Counted from the stretch's first letter, positions 14,798-23,673 are shown. The stretch is DNA of 26,279 bases from CANKHA01 sp040877285 (GCA_040877285.1 JBBDNZ010000089.1:1-26279); one strand, 5' to 3'. Numbers and translations: made by a program. The notes: generated by a model from the sequence alone, not told the origin.

Positions 14798-15820
14798 ATG
14801 CGTGCGCTCACATTAGTCGCCGACCGCAAGCTTGAGCTTGCGGATTTAGCCCCTCCCCCGCCGCCCGGGCCCGGCGAAGTGCAGATCCGCGTCAAGGCGG
14901 TGGCGCTCAATCACCTCGACCTGTGGGGCTTCCGCGGCATGGCTTTCGCCAAGCGCAAGCTGCCGCTCATTGTCGGCGCGGAAGCGTCCGGAGAAATCGC
15001 CGCGCTGGGAAGCGGCGTGTCCGGTTTTCACGTCGGCGATCCCGTGGTCATGTACGGCGCGCTGACCTGCGGCGCCTGCAAGGCCTGCCGCGAGGGGCGC
15101 GACAATCTTTGCGAGAACGTGGCCGGCATCATGGGTTTCCATGTGGACGGCTTTGCCCGCGAATTGCTCAATCTGCCGGCCCGCCTCGTCATTCCCGTGC
15201 CGAAGGGCGTAAGCCCGCGCGACGCCGCCTGCGCGCCCATCGCCTTTGCCACGGTCGAGCACATGTTGTTCGACAACGCCAAGCTTCAGCCTGGCGAGAC
15301 CATTCTGGTCCATGCCGGCGGCTCAGGCATCGGGACGGCGGCGATCAAGATGGCCAAAGCCATCGGCTGCACCGTTATCACCACCGTCGGCGACGATGAG
15401 AAGGCGGAAAAGGCCAAGGCCATCGGCGCCGACCATGTCATCAATTACCGTACCGAGCGGTTTGAGGGCGTCGTCCGCAAGATCACGGGGAAAAAAGGCG
15501 TCGATGTGGTATTCGAGCACGTCGGCGCCGAGACTTTTCCCGGCTCTTTGCTCTCGCTCAAGCGCGGCGGCCGCCTGGTCACCTGCGGCTCGACTTCCGG
15601 ACCGACCACCACGATCAACCTGATGCAGCTTTTTCAGCGGCAGTACAAAATCTTCGGCTCGTTCGGCGCGTCCATGCGCAATATCCGCGACAGCCTGGCA
15701 AAGATGGCCGGCGGCCTGTTGCCGGTGATCGATATGGAAGTCGAGCTTGCCGAGTTCGAGCGCGGCTTGGCGCGGCTCGAAAGCCGCAAGGTGTTCGGCA
15801 AGGTCATCGTAAATTTCTGA
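14798..15820 (+). CDS. MDR-family zinc-binding dehydrogenase/reductase of the VLCFA cluster
   Basis: A 340-residue medium-chain dehydrogenase/reductase. The nucleotide-binding motif is AGGSGIGTAAIKMAK (from residue 173). Four cysteines at 91, 94, 97 and 105 (CGACKACREGRDNLC) form the structural zinc lobe. Catalytic-zinc ligands of classical alcohol dehydrogenases are missing: the GHE motif reads GAEASGE and the first-ligand Cys region reads LNHLDLWGF. It therefore resembles quinone oxidoreductase or enoyl-reductase-type MDR proteins in its active site. Its homologue in rhizobia is the alcohol-dehydrogenase-like gene of the lipid A cluster (sometimes called adh2XL). A role in reducing the enoyl- or keto-acyl intermediate is inferred from context. 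Confidence 0.88.
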   Translation: MRALTLVADRKLELADLAPPPPPGPGEVQIRVKAVALNHLDLWGFRGMAFAKRKLPLIVGAEASGEIAALGSGVSGFHVGDPVVMYGALTCGACKACREGRDNLCENVAGIMGFHVDGFARELLNLPARLVIPVPKGVSPRDAACAPIAFATVEHMLFDNAKLQPGETILVHAGGSGIGTAAIKMAKAIGCTVITTVGDDEKAEKAKAIGADHVINYRTERFEGVVRKITGKKGVDVVFEHVGAETFPGSLLSLKRGGRLVTCGSTSGPTTTINLMQLFQRQYKIFGSFGASMRNIRDSLAKMAGGLLPVIDMEVELAEFERGLARLESRKVFGKVIVNF

Positions 15821-15836
15821 AGGCGACGTCCCGCTG

Positions 15837-16769
15837 ATGCGAACAAAGCTCAGACATGCCGCGCGGCGCACGGCCTGGCGGATAAAATCCGCCTTCAATA
15901 TTGCGCTTGGCCAAATCGCCATTCTTTTGTTGAAAGCGCTGCGGCGGCTCGACCCCGAAAGCACGGTCCGTTTATCCGGGCGGTGGCTACGGCGGATCGG
16001 ACCCTGGCTGCCGGAGAACCGCGTCGGCCGCGCCAATCTCAGAGCGGCTTTCCCGGATTGGCCGCCCGCCAAGATCGAAGACGTACTCGGCGGCGTGTGG
16101 GACAATCTTGGGCGGCTCGGCGCCGAATTCGTGCACCTCGACCATCTCTTCAACTTCGATCCGGCACGAATGGACCTTGGCCGAATAGAGTTTTCGCCCG
16201 AAACGGCGGAGCGCTTCCTGCGGTTACGCGACGCCAAGACACCGGCGCTTTTTTTCGCCGCGCACCTGGCCAATTGGGAGTTGCCGGCGCTCGCGGCCGC
16301 GGCCTTCGGTCTCAAAACAGTTGTGCTGTTTCGGCCGCCCAACATGCCCAATGTCAGCCGTTTTGTCCTCGATGTCCGCTCCTCGCGCATGGGGCGGCTG
16401 GTCCCCATCGGGCTGGACGCCCCCGTGCGGGTCGCGGAGGCGATCAAGGAGGGCGCTCACGCCGGAATGCTGGTGGATCAGTATTACACGCGCGGCGTTG
16501 ATGTGACCTTTTTCGGCCGCCGCACCAAGGCCAATCCGTTCATTGCCCGGCTGGCGCGGCACACCGACGGCCCCATTCACGGCGTCCGCGTGGTGCGTCT
16601 GCCGGAAGACCGCTTTCGTGTCGATCTCACCGAGGCGATCACGGTGCCGCGCGGCGCGAAAGGCGAGATCGACGTCGCCGCCACGATGCAGCTCATTACC
16701 TCGATGATCGAGGGCTGGATACGCGAGCATCCCGAGCAATGGCTCTGGCTGCACCGCCGCTGGCGTTAG
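15837..16769 (+). CDS. lpxXL: lipid A very-long-chain fatty acyltransferase
   Basis: A 310-residue acyltransferase of the LpxL/HtrB family that moves the long hydroxy acyl chain from AcpXL to lipid A at the inner membrane. The catalytic Hx4E motif is HLANWE (His143-Glu148), followed by VVLFRPPNMP and MLVDQYYTRGVDVTFFGRRT, as expected for this family. A hydrophobic stretch at about residues 18-33 is the membrane anchor. The ATG at 15837 lies 16 bases after the previous stop. It is the last gene of the operon and ends 20 bases before a convergent gene. Association with AcpXL supports the XL subtype over a housekeeping LpxL. Confidence 0.93.
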   Translation: MRTKLRHAARRTAWRIKSAFNIALGQIAILLLKALRRLDPESTVRLSGRWLRRIGPWLPENRVGRANLRAAFPDWPPAKIEDVLGGVWDNLGRLGAEFVHLDHLFNFDPARMDLGRIEFSPETAERFLRLRDAKTPALFFAAHLANWELPALAAAAFGLKTVVLFRPPNMPNVSRFVLDVRSSRMGRLVPIGLDAPVRVAEAIKEGAHAGMLVDQYYTRGVDVTFFGRRTKANPFIARLARHTDGPIHGVRVVRLPEDRFRVDLTEAITVPRGAKGEIDVAATMQLITSMIEGWIREHPEQWLWLHRRWR

Positions 16770-16789
16770 GCAGGCCGCAGTCCCTGTCT

Positions 16790-17902
16790 TTACCGGCCGG
16801 TTTTGACCCGTGTCCACAGGCGGTTCATCAGCCGTTTCGTCTTCGCATCGTGCGCCACGACGATGTAGAGCCGCTGCAAGGTCGCCTGGTCGGGATAGAC
16901 GCCCGTATCTTCCAAAATTTCCTTGTCGATGAATTTCCTGCTCTCCAAGATTCCGTTGGCGTAGGAGATGAAATTCGTGTTCTTCGCCGCCACTTCGGGC
17001 TTCATCAGGTAGTTGATGAAGGCATGCGCCTCGTCGGGATGGGGCGCGTCTTTCGGGATGGCGAGATTGTCGAACCAAAGCTGCGCGCCCTCTTTGGGAA
17101 TGGCGTAGCCGACCTCGACGCCGGCCTTGACCTCGGCCGCGCGGTTTTGCGCCTGCTTAATGTCGCCGGAATAGCCGACAACCAGACAAATCTCTCCGGA
17201 CGCCAGCGCGTTGAGATATTCGGAAGAGTGAAACTTGCGCACACTGGGACGGATCTTCGTCACCAGGGCGGCCGCTTTTTCAAGATCCTGCTGCTTCGAA
17301 GAATTGGGATCGAGCCCGAGATATTGCAAAGCCGCCGATAGAATGTCGTCGGGCGCATCCAAAAGATGAACGCCGCAGCTCTTGAACTTGGCGACGATCT
17401 CCGGCTTGAAAATAACGTCCCAGCTATCGATCCGCGCGTCGGGCCCGAGGATTTCCTTCGCCTTCTTAACATTGTAACCGATGCCGGTCGTTCCCCACAT
17501 GTAGTTGACGGCGTATTGGTTGCCCGGATCGTAAGCGGCGAGGCGTTGCGCGATCTCCGGCCAAACATGGACCAAGTTGGGTAGCTTCGACTTGTCGAGC
17601 TTTTGAAACACGCCCGCCTTGATCTGCTGCTGCAGAAAATAAGCCGTCGGCACGACCACATCGTAGCCGGATTTCCCCGCCAGCAGTTTCGTTTCCAGCG
17701 TGTCGTTGGAATCGAACGTGTCGTAGGTAACCTCGATGCCGGTCTCGCCGGTGAAATCCTTGAGCACCTCGGGCGCGATATAGTCGGTCCAGTTGTAAAC
17801 GTTGACCACCCGTTTCTTGGTCTGCGCTTCGGCGGATGCCGTCAGCATCAATACGGCGGTCAGAGCAATAGCGATACGTGTCAGCGATACGCGCATGGTC
17901 AT
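16790..17902 (-). CDS. PotF-type polyamine ABC transporter substrate-binding protein, orphan
   Basis: A ~370-residue periplasmic binding protein of the PotD/PotF family, which usually binds putrescine or spermidine. After a signal peptide (RIAIALTAVLMLTASAEA) it has the family hallmarks VNVYNWTDYIAPEVLKDFTGETGI, TLETKLLAGKSGYDVVVPT, MWGTTGIGYN, DSWDVIF, and WFDNLAIPKDAPHPDEAHAFINYLMKPEV. No PotG/H/I permease or ATPase is adjacent, so it either works with a transporter elsewhere or has another ligand. Starts at 17905 (GTG), 17902 (ATG) and 17896 (ATG) are all possible; GAGG precedes the first two and AGGTGA the third. It begins about 10 bases after the rhodanese gene and is probably co-transcribed with it. 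Confidence 0.9.
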   Translation of the reverse strand: MTMRVSLTRIAIALTAVLMLTASAEAQTKKRVVNVYNWTDYIAPEVLKDFTGETGIEVTYDTFDSNDTLETKLLAGKSGYDVVVPTAYFLQQQIKAGVFQKLDKSKLPNLVHVWPEIAQRLAAYDPGNQYAVNYMWGTTGIGYNVKKAKEILGPDARIDSWDVIFKPEIVAKFKSCGVHLLDAPDDILSAALQYLGLDPNSSKQQDLEKAAALVTKIRPSVRKFHSSEYLNALASGEICLVVGYSGDIKQAQNRAAEVKAGVEVGYAIPKEGAQLWFDNLAIPKDAPHPDEAHAFINYLMKPEVAAKNTNFISYANGILESRKFIDKEILEDTGVYPDQATLQRLYIVVAHDAKTKRLMNRLWTRVKTGR

Positions 17903-17912
17903 CACCTATGCC

Positions 17913-18245
17913 TCATGTTTTGGTCGGTAGGCCTGCGGCTTTCCAGGCAATGATGCCGCCGGCGAGATGAGCGTCGTAGCGGAAGCCCCGTTCTTGCGCC
18001 GCCAGCGACGCCGTGACCGAACGCCTTCCGGACCGGCAGGCGAACACCACTTGCCGGCCGCCCGGATCGGGAATGACTGCAGGATCGAAATTGGAAAGCG
18101 GCACATGGGCCGCGTCGGGATAGCTTTCGACGGCGATTTCGTTTGCTTCGCGCACGTCCACCAAAAGGACCCGTCCTTCGCGCATCCCTTGTGCCACCTC
18201 TTCGGGGCCGAGATCGCGCACTTTCGACGGCGGTGCGTCGGACAT
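17913..18245 (-). CDS. single-domain rhodanese-like protein
   Basis: A 110-residue rhodanese domain, the small sulfurtransferase type. The active-site loop is CRSGRR with Cys70, so it should be able to carry a persulfide. Other family marks are VLLVDVREANEIAVESYPDA near residue 26 and LAGGIIAWKAAGLP at the C-terminus. No signal peptide is seen, so it is cytoplasmic. The ATG at 18245 is preceded by GGAGGAGGG; the in-frame start 24 bases upstream would overlap this site. It is first in a two-gene unit with the PotF-like protein, though the functional link is unclear. Confidence 0.92.
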   Translation of the reverse strand: MSDAPPSKVRDLGPEEVAQGMREGRVLLVDVREANEIAVESYPDAAHVPLSNFDPAVIPDPGGRQVVFACRSGRRSVTASLAAQERGFRYDAHLAGGIIAWKAAGLPTKT

Positions 18246-18658
18246 GAATAGCCCTCCTCCGGGCGGCATCGATCCTTAGGCCAGTCAATAAGACCTGCCA
18301 CGCGGCGCGTCCAGGGGCGCTATTTGCACTCCGACAGGCCCATCGAAGGAACTGTTGGCTTTCCCCATTCCGACCGGAAACATAGTGGGGAAGGACCTGG
18401 CGGAGCCGCAGCCTCGGTCGCGTCATGTTGCACCGCAATAATCGTCGCCGACAACGTGTATAATCACGGGGCGGCGGCCTTGCCGCCTACAAACGCCGCG
18501 TTGAATTGACGTGCAGGCACGCGCGGTCGGCGCGAGGGGGCGGCAGCGGAAAAAGACACATAGACGTTTTGATCATAGATCGGCGTTGCCGCCACGCCGA
18601 CCTGCGGCTACGCTATAAACTTAGATGTATAAGGTATCGTGCAGTAAGGGAGGATCTC
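18246..18658. other. 413-base divergent gap between rhodanese and the second TTT operon
   Basis: Open frames across this gap (for instance 18324-18509) have no recognisable content, so I see no gene. It must hold divergent promoters. Immediately before the tctC start there is a strong GGGAGGA. A possible promoter for that operon is at 18586-18614. Confidence 0.45.
18586..18614 (+). promoter_or_regulatory. possible promoter of the second TTT operon
   Basis: TTGCCG (18586-18591) and TACGCT (18609-18614) are 17 bases apart, 45 bases before the tctC start. The -10 match keeps only the most conserved positions, so this is weak. Confidence 0.25.
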
Positions 18659-19606
18659 ATGTTCAAACTTGTGTTAGCAACCGCGGTCGGGATTACCGCG
18701 GCATTGGCCACGCCGGCCTTTGCCGCCGGGTTCCCTGAAAAGAAGATTGATTTCGTCATCCCCTTCGGCCCGGGCGGCGGATTTGACCGCACGGTTCGCA
18801 TCGTTTCCCCGGCGCTGGAAAAGACGCTGCCGAACAAGGTCGAGGTCGTGCCGACGAACATTGCCGGAGCTGGCGGAGCGAAAGGCACCGCAACCGTTTA
18901 TCGCGCCGCGCCCGACGGTCACACCATCGGCATCATCAATATGCCGGGCGCTGCCATCCCCGGTCTCGGGGGCGATGATCCCGGCTATGACATGAACAAG
19001 CTGAGCTTCATCGCTAAGCTGGCGACCGAGGAATACATGCTGGCGGTGCCGGCAAAGTCTGACATCAAGACCATTGACGATATTAAAAAGCTTGGCCGGC
19101 CGCTAAAGGTCCCCAGCACCGATTTCGGCTCCACCGCCTATGCGGCGTCGGAGATATTTGCCCAGGAGATGAAATTCCCCATTCAGCATTTGACCGGCTA
19201 CAAGGGCACGAACGACTATATCGTCGGCGTGATCCGCGGCGACGGTGACGCCGCGGTGGCGCCGGTCTCGACCCTGAAGAAGTTCATCGAATCCGGCGAC
19301 ATGCGCGCTCTCTTTACCACGGAAGAGAAAAGCAGCGTCCCCGGCGTGAAAACCATCGCCGAGATTGGCTTTGCCGATCTCACCGGCCTTGGCGTGTCCC
19401 GCTACGTGGTTGGACCGCCCGGAATGCCGGCCGATGTCGTCAAGACTCTTTCGGCTGGCCTGGAGAAGGCGATGACCGATCCGGAAGTGCAAAAGCATGC
19501 GGATAAGGAAGGCTTTGCCTTCTTGCCCGCCGACAAGGCCAAGGCCAGCGCCGACAAGGCGCTTGCTCTTTATTCAAAGTACAAAGCGGCGCTTGTTAAA
19601 AAATAA
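18659..19606 (+). CDS. tctC: tripartite tricarboxylate transporter substrate-binding protein, second system
   Basis: A 315-residue Bug/TctC periplasmic binding protein. The signal peptide MFKLVLATAVGITAALATP ends AFA. Family motifs are FPEKKIDFVIPFGPGGGFD, VPTNIAGAGGAKGTATVYRAAPDG, and FAFLPADKAKA near the end. The start is set at ATG 18659 because GGGAGGA lies just upstream; the open frame running back to 18506 would put 51 residues before the signal peptide. It shares only the family framework with the protein at 5718-6683, and the binding-loop residues differ (GGGFDRTVR versus GGGSDIFLR), which suggests a different ligand. It is followed after 58 bases by a fused permease. Confidence 0.92.
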   Translation: MFKLVLATAVGITAALATPAFAAGFPEKKIDFVIPFGPGGGFDRTVRIVSPALEKTLPNKVEVVPTNIAGAGGAKGTATVYRAAPDGHTIGIINMPGAAIPGLGGDDPGYDMNKLSFIAKLATEEYMLAVPAKSDIKTIDDIKKLGRPLKVPSTDFGSTAYAASEIFAQEMKFPIQHLTGYKGTNDYIVGVIRGDGDAAVAPVSTLKKFIESGDMRALFTTEEKSSVPGVKTIAEIGFADLTGLGVSRYVVGPPGMPADVVKTLSAGLEKAMTDPEVQKHADKEGFAFLPADKAKASADKALALYSKYKAALVKK

Positions 19607-19664
19607 CAAGAAAAGAAAGAACTGACCGGTTTCGTGAAAGAAGGGCCGCGGCGGCTAAGGCACC

Positions 19665-21734
19665 ATGCTTGAGAGCACGTTGGCGGCCCTTCAATTTTTG
19701 TTCACGCCACTCGGCGTTGTTTTCCTGATTCTCGGCGTCCTCGTCGGGCTCGTGTTCGGCGTGATGCCGGGCCTTGGCGGCACGACGGCCATTGCGCTGT
19801 TGATGCCGCTTACTTTTGCCCTTGAGGCTAATCAGGCGATGCTGCTCATGGGCGGCATCATGGGCGCCGTTTCGGCCGGTGGATCGATCTCCGCCATTCT
19901 TATCAACACGCCGGGCACGGCGCCCAATGCGGCGACCTGCTTCGACGGCTATCCGCTGACCCAGCAGGGCAAGGCGGGGCTCGCCATTGGCGCGGCCGCA
20001 GGCGCCTCGACCATCGGCGGATTCATCGGCCTCTTCACCTTGATCGCCGTCATCCCGATCATGAAATCGATCGTGCTGCTGTTCGGGCCGCCGGAATATT
20101 TCATGCTCGCGTTGATGGGGCTTACCGCCATCGCCGCCTCGACAGGGGGACAATTTCTGCGTGGGCTTATCGCCGGCGCACTCGGATTGATCCTGGCATC
20201 TGTGGGCTACGACGCGGTCGGCGGGACAGTACGCTTCACCAGCAGCTGGCGCTATCTCTCGGAATATCTATGGGATGGCATCCAGCTTGTTCCGGCCCTG
20301 ACCGGCCTTTTCGCGCTTTCGGAGATGATCGCGCTATCGGTCTCCGGCGGCACCATCGCCCCGGAAGGTGCGACAGGACGTGTGACCAGCGTGCTGCAAG
20401 GAGTATGGCTGGCGGTCAAGCACTGGAGGACGACACTGCAGGGCTCCGCCATCGGCACCTTTATCGGCGCGGTCCCCGGGCTCGGTGGAACGGTCGCCGC
20501 GTTCCTGGCCTACACCGCAGCGATGCAAATCTCGAAGCACCCGGAAACCTTCGGCAAGGGCAATATCGAAGGCGTGATCGGTCCCGAAGCCTCGAATAAC
20601 TCAAAAGACGGCGGCTCCCTCATTCCCACGCTGTCTTTCGGCATTCCCGGCTCGGCGGAGATGGCCATCTTTCTTGGCGTCCTCGTGCTGCATGGCATCG
20701 AGCCCGGGCCGATGCTGCTCATCCATCACGAAGGCGTGATGTTCAGCCTGATCCTGGCACTGCTGGCTTCGACGCTGTTTTCCAACGTTATCGTGGTGAT
20801 GGTCGCACGTCCGCTTGCACTCATCACCCGAGTCGATGTGCATATCCTCGTGCCGGTGGTTATCGCGGCGGCGCTCGCCGGCGTCTATGCGCTCCGGCAA
20901 ACCGTTGGCGACGTGGTCCTGGCCGGCATATTCGGCGTGCTCGGCTATATCATGATCCGTTTCGGGTTTCCGCGGGTCACCCTGGTGATCGCGCTCATCC
21001 TCGGCGAACTCGCCGAACGCAGCTATCACCAGTCGCTCAACATGGCGGACGGCGATTGGACAGTGTTCTTTACCCGCACGGTATCGCTGATTCTGTTTCT
21101 TTTGATTATCGCTTTCCTCTTTGTACCGGCCATTCGCGCCTGGCGCACCCGTATGCGGACCGGCGCCTCGACGTCGCGCCGCCTGCATGACGTCCTGGTG
21201 ACCCCTGACGGCACCGGTGCGCACGCGGGATTTACACGCATGATGAAAATTATTCATTGGCGCGATTTCGGAGCGGCGCTGGTCATTTTGGCCATCGGCG
21301 TGGGATTCCTGATTTGGGCGGAAAGTTATACGGCAAGCGCGGCCGAGGTGCCGGTACTCGTCGCCTGGATCACGATCGTGCTTGCGCTGATCGACGCAGC
21401 CGCGCGAACCGAAACGACGCTCGGACGTGCGCTACGGCGTCTCGCCAACGCGGAAAATGTTATCGAGTGGAAGATGGAAGGCGATGATGTGGCCACCTCA
21501 CGCCGGATCAGTTCCGCGATTTTCTGGGTTCTGGCCTATCTCGCCGGAGTGGCAGCGGTCGGCTTTTTGCTAACTACGCCGATCTATATTTTCCTCTATA
21601 TGAAATTGCACGGCGGCAAGTCGTTCCTTGCCAGCGCCATTTCAGCGACGGCAACCACACTCGGTATTTGGCTGCTGTTCGAAATCATATTCGAATATCC
21701 GCTTTATCCCGGGCTGCTACTCGGCGGTTACTAG
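19665..21734 (+). CDS. fused TctA-TctB permease of a tripartite tricarboxylate transporter
   Basis: A 689-residue membrane protein, about 190 residues longer than ordinary TctA. Residues 1 to about 495 are TctA: GVMPGLGGTTAIALLMPLTF near residue 30, INTPGTAPNAATCFDGYPL, AVPGLGGTVAAFLAYTAAMQ, and GPEASNNSKDGGSLIPTLSF followed by GIPGS. After a polar linker (about 492-525), residues 526-689 hold four to five hydrophobic segments with TctB-like topology (FGAALVILAIGVGFLIWAES, LVAWITIVLALIDAA, FWVLAYLAGVAAVGFLL, TLGIWLLFEIIFEYPLYPG). No separate tctB lies nearby, so both membrane subunits are probably one chain. There is no stop or internal ribosome binding site at the junction. It pairs with the upstream tctC. 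Confidence 0.88.
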   Translation: MLESTLAALQFLFTPLGVVFLILGVLVGLVFGVMPGLGGTTAIALLMPLTFALEANQAMLLMGGIMGAVSAGGSISAILINTPGTAPNAATCFDGYPLTQQGKAGLAIGAAAGASTIGGFIGLFTLIAVIPIMKSIVLLFGPPEYFMLALMGLTAIAASTGGQFLRGLIAGALGLILASVGYDAVGGTVRFTSSWRYLSEYLWDGIQLVPALTGLFALSEMIALSVSGGTIAPEGATGRVTSVLQGVWLAVKHWRTTLQGSAIGTFIGAVPGLGGTVAAFLAYTAAMQISKHPETFGKGNIEGVIGPEASNNSKDGGSLIPTLSFGIPGSAEMAIFLGVLVLHGIEPGPMLLIHHEGVMFSLILALLASTLFSNVIVVMVARPLALITRVDVHILVPVVIAAALAGVYALRQTVGDVVLAGIFGVLGYIMIRFGFPRVTLVIALILGELAERSYHQSLNMADGDWTVFFTRTVSLILFLLIIAFLFVPAIRAWRTRMRTGASTSRRLHDVLVTPDGTGAHAGFTRMMKIIHWRDFGAALVILAIGVGFLIWAESYTASAAEVPVLVAWITIVLALIDAAARTETTLGRALRRLANAENVIEWKMEGDDVATSRRISSAIFWVLAYLAGVAAVGFLLTTPIYIFLYMKLHGGKSFLASAISATATTLGIWLLFEIIFEYPLYPGLLLGGY

Positions 21735-21756
21735 CCGCGCCGCCCTTCACCGGCGA

Positions 21757-23673
21757 TCAAATCGTCACCTGCGTGCCGACCTCGACCACCCGCCCGGTTG
21801 GGATCTGGAAGAACTCGGTTGCGTCGCTCGCCGATCTTGCCAGGCCGATAAACAAGCGGTCCTGCCAGCGCGGCATCCCCGAATGCGCCGAGGGCTTGAG
21901 CGCGCGGCGTGACAGAAAGAACGACGTCGACATGATGTCGAATTGCCAGCCGTGCTTGCGGGCGATGGCGAGCGCCTGCGGCACGTTCGGGGATTCCATA
22001 TAACCGAACCGGAGCGCGACTTTTCTGAACAAGGGAGAGATCGGGGTGATGGTCACCCGGTCGCTGAGCGGGACGCGCGGCGTATCCGCGATGACGACGG
22101 TGAGGATCACGTTCTGCTCGTGCAGCACTTTGTTGTGCTTGAGGTTGTGCAGCAGCGCCGTGGGCGCGAATTCCGGATCGCTCGTCAAAAATACCGCCGT
22201 CCCCGGAACGACATGTGGCGGCTTCTTCTCGAAACCGCGGATCAATGTCTCCAGAGGGATTTCCGTGCGGCGCGTCTTCTGCGCAAGCAGCGCGGTGCCG
22301 CGCCGCCAGGTGACCATGATGAGAATAACTACGACACCGAACGCCACCGGCACCCAGGCGCCTTCCATCAGCTTCATTCCGGTCGCGATTAGAAAACCGC
22401 TGTCGATCAAAATGAAAGGCATCATCAACAGCGCCGCCGCCCACAACGGCCATTTCCACAATCTCCAGATCACAAGAAAACCGAGCGGTCCGGCAACCCA
22501 TTCAGTGGCCGCAACAGCAAGAACATAAGCTGCGGCGAGGTCACTCGACGAGCGAAAGACTCCGACCAGCAGCATCACGCCGATAAACAGGAAAAAGTTG
22601 ATCCGCGGTATGTAGATTTGGCCGTACAGCGCTTCCGAGGTATGGCGAATTTCAAAGCGCGGCAGCAGGCCGAGCTGTATCGCCTGTTGGGTAAGAGAAT
22701 AGGCGCCGGTAATCACCGCCTGGCTGGCAATGATGGTCGCCGCGGTCGCGAGCGCGATCAGCGGCAGCAGCATCGACTCCGGCACCAGCCGGAAGAACGG
22801 ATTTGCGATCGTAATGGGGTTCGACAATACCAGCGCGCCCTGCCCGAAATAGTTGATAAGGAGCGCCGGCAACACCACGAAGAGCCAGGCCGCCTGGATC
22901 GGCTTGCGGCCGAAATGGCCGAGGTCGGCGTAGAGCGCCTCGCTGCCCGTGACGACAAGAAACACCGCGCCCAGCGTCACCAGTCCGATGATGCCGTGGC
23001 CGGCGAGAAAGGTAATGGCATAGGCCGGGTTGATCGCCGCAAGCACGGCCGGTTCGTCGGCTATATGCATGCCGCCGATCACGGCCAAGACAAGAAACCA
23101 AACCGCCGTAACGGGGCCGAACAGCGCCGAAACTTTTGCGGTGCCATACGACTGCGCCGCGAACAGGCACGTTAGGATCAGGAAAGTAAGCGGCAGAACA
23201 TAGGAGCCGAAAGCCGGCGTGACGACCTGCAAGCCTTCCACCGCGGATAGCACCGAGAGCGCCGGTGTAATGAGCGACGATCCGTAGAACATGGCCGCGC
23301 CCACGATGCCGAGCATGAGCACCGGCATAGTGCGTCGGCCTAAGGCACGAAAAGCCAGCGCTGTCAGCGACAGCGTCCCGCCCTCGCCGTTATTGTCGCC
23401 CCGCAGCAGCACCAGCACGTATATAAGCGTGACGACGAGGATCAGCGACCAGAGAATGAGCGACAGCACGCCGAGGACGATATCGCGGTCCACGGCGCCG
23501 CCCGCCGCCGCCGCTTTGGCCGCCTCGCGGAAGGCATAGAGCGGGCTCGTGCCGATGTCGCCGTAGACGACACCGAGGCTGCCGAGTGTGAGTTTCCAGA
23601 AGCCGGGGCCGGCCCGAGATTCTTCATCCTCGGGCGCTGACGCCGTCCGCGTCGTTTCTTGAGTGGTGGTCAT
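21757..23673 (-). CDS. kup: Kup/Trk-type low-affinity potassium uptake protein
   Basis: A 638-residue KUP-family K+/H+ symporter of the inner membrane. After a short polar N-terminus come the signature LGSLGVVYGDIGTSPLYAF (Gly38-Tyr46), about 12 membrane segments to near residue 450, and a cytoplasmic C-terminal domain. Further family marks are DNNGEGGTLSLTALAF, YFGQGALVL, and LPRFEIRHTSEALYGQIYIP. Length matches bacterial Kup. It is convergent with the TTT permease (22-base gap) and lies downstream of motB on the same strand, separated by 161 bases, so it may have its own promoter. Confidence 0.95.
   Translation of the reverse strand: MTTTQETTRTASAPEDEESRAGPGFWKLTLGSLGVVYGDIGTSPLYAFREAAKAAAAGGAVDRDIVLGVLSLILWSLILVVTLIYVLVLLRGDNNGEGGTLSLTALAFRALGRRTMPVLMLGIVGAAMFYGSSLITPALSVLSAVEGLQVVTPAFGSYVLPLTFLILTCLFAAQSYGTAKVSALFGPVTAVWFLVLAVIGGMHIADEPAVLAAINPAYAITFLAGHGIIGLVTLGAVFLVVTGSEALYADLGHFGRKPIQAAWLFVVLPALLINYFGQGALVLSNPITIANPFFRLVPESMLLPLIALATAATIIASQAVITGAYSLTQQAIQLGLLPRFEIRHTSEALYGQIYIPRINFFLFIGVMLLVGVFRSSSDLAAAYVLAVAATEWVAGPLGFLVIWRLWKWPLWAAALLMMPFILIDSGFLIATGMKLMEGAWVPVAFGVVVILIMVTWRRGTALLAQKTRRTEIPLETLIRGFEKKPPHVVPGTAVFLTSDPEFAPTALLHNLKHNKVLHEQNVILTVVIADTPRVPLSDRVTITPISPLFRKVALRFGYMESPNVPQALAIARKHGWQFDIMSTSFFLSRRALKPSAHSGMPRWQDRLFIGLARSASDATEFFQIPTGRVVEVGTQVTI

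Noticed and set aside
20601..21257. 218-residue minus-strand open frame opposite the TTT permease
   Set aside because: Charged, low-complexity shadow of hydrophobic codons on the other strand.
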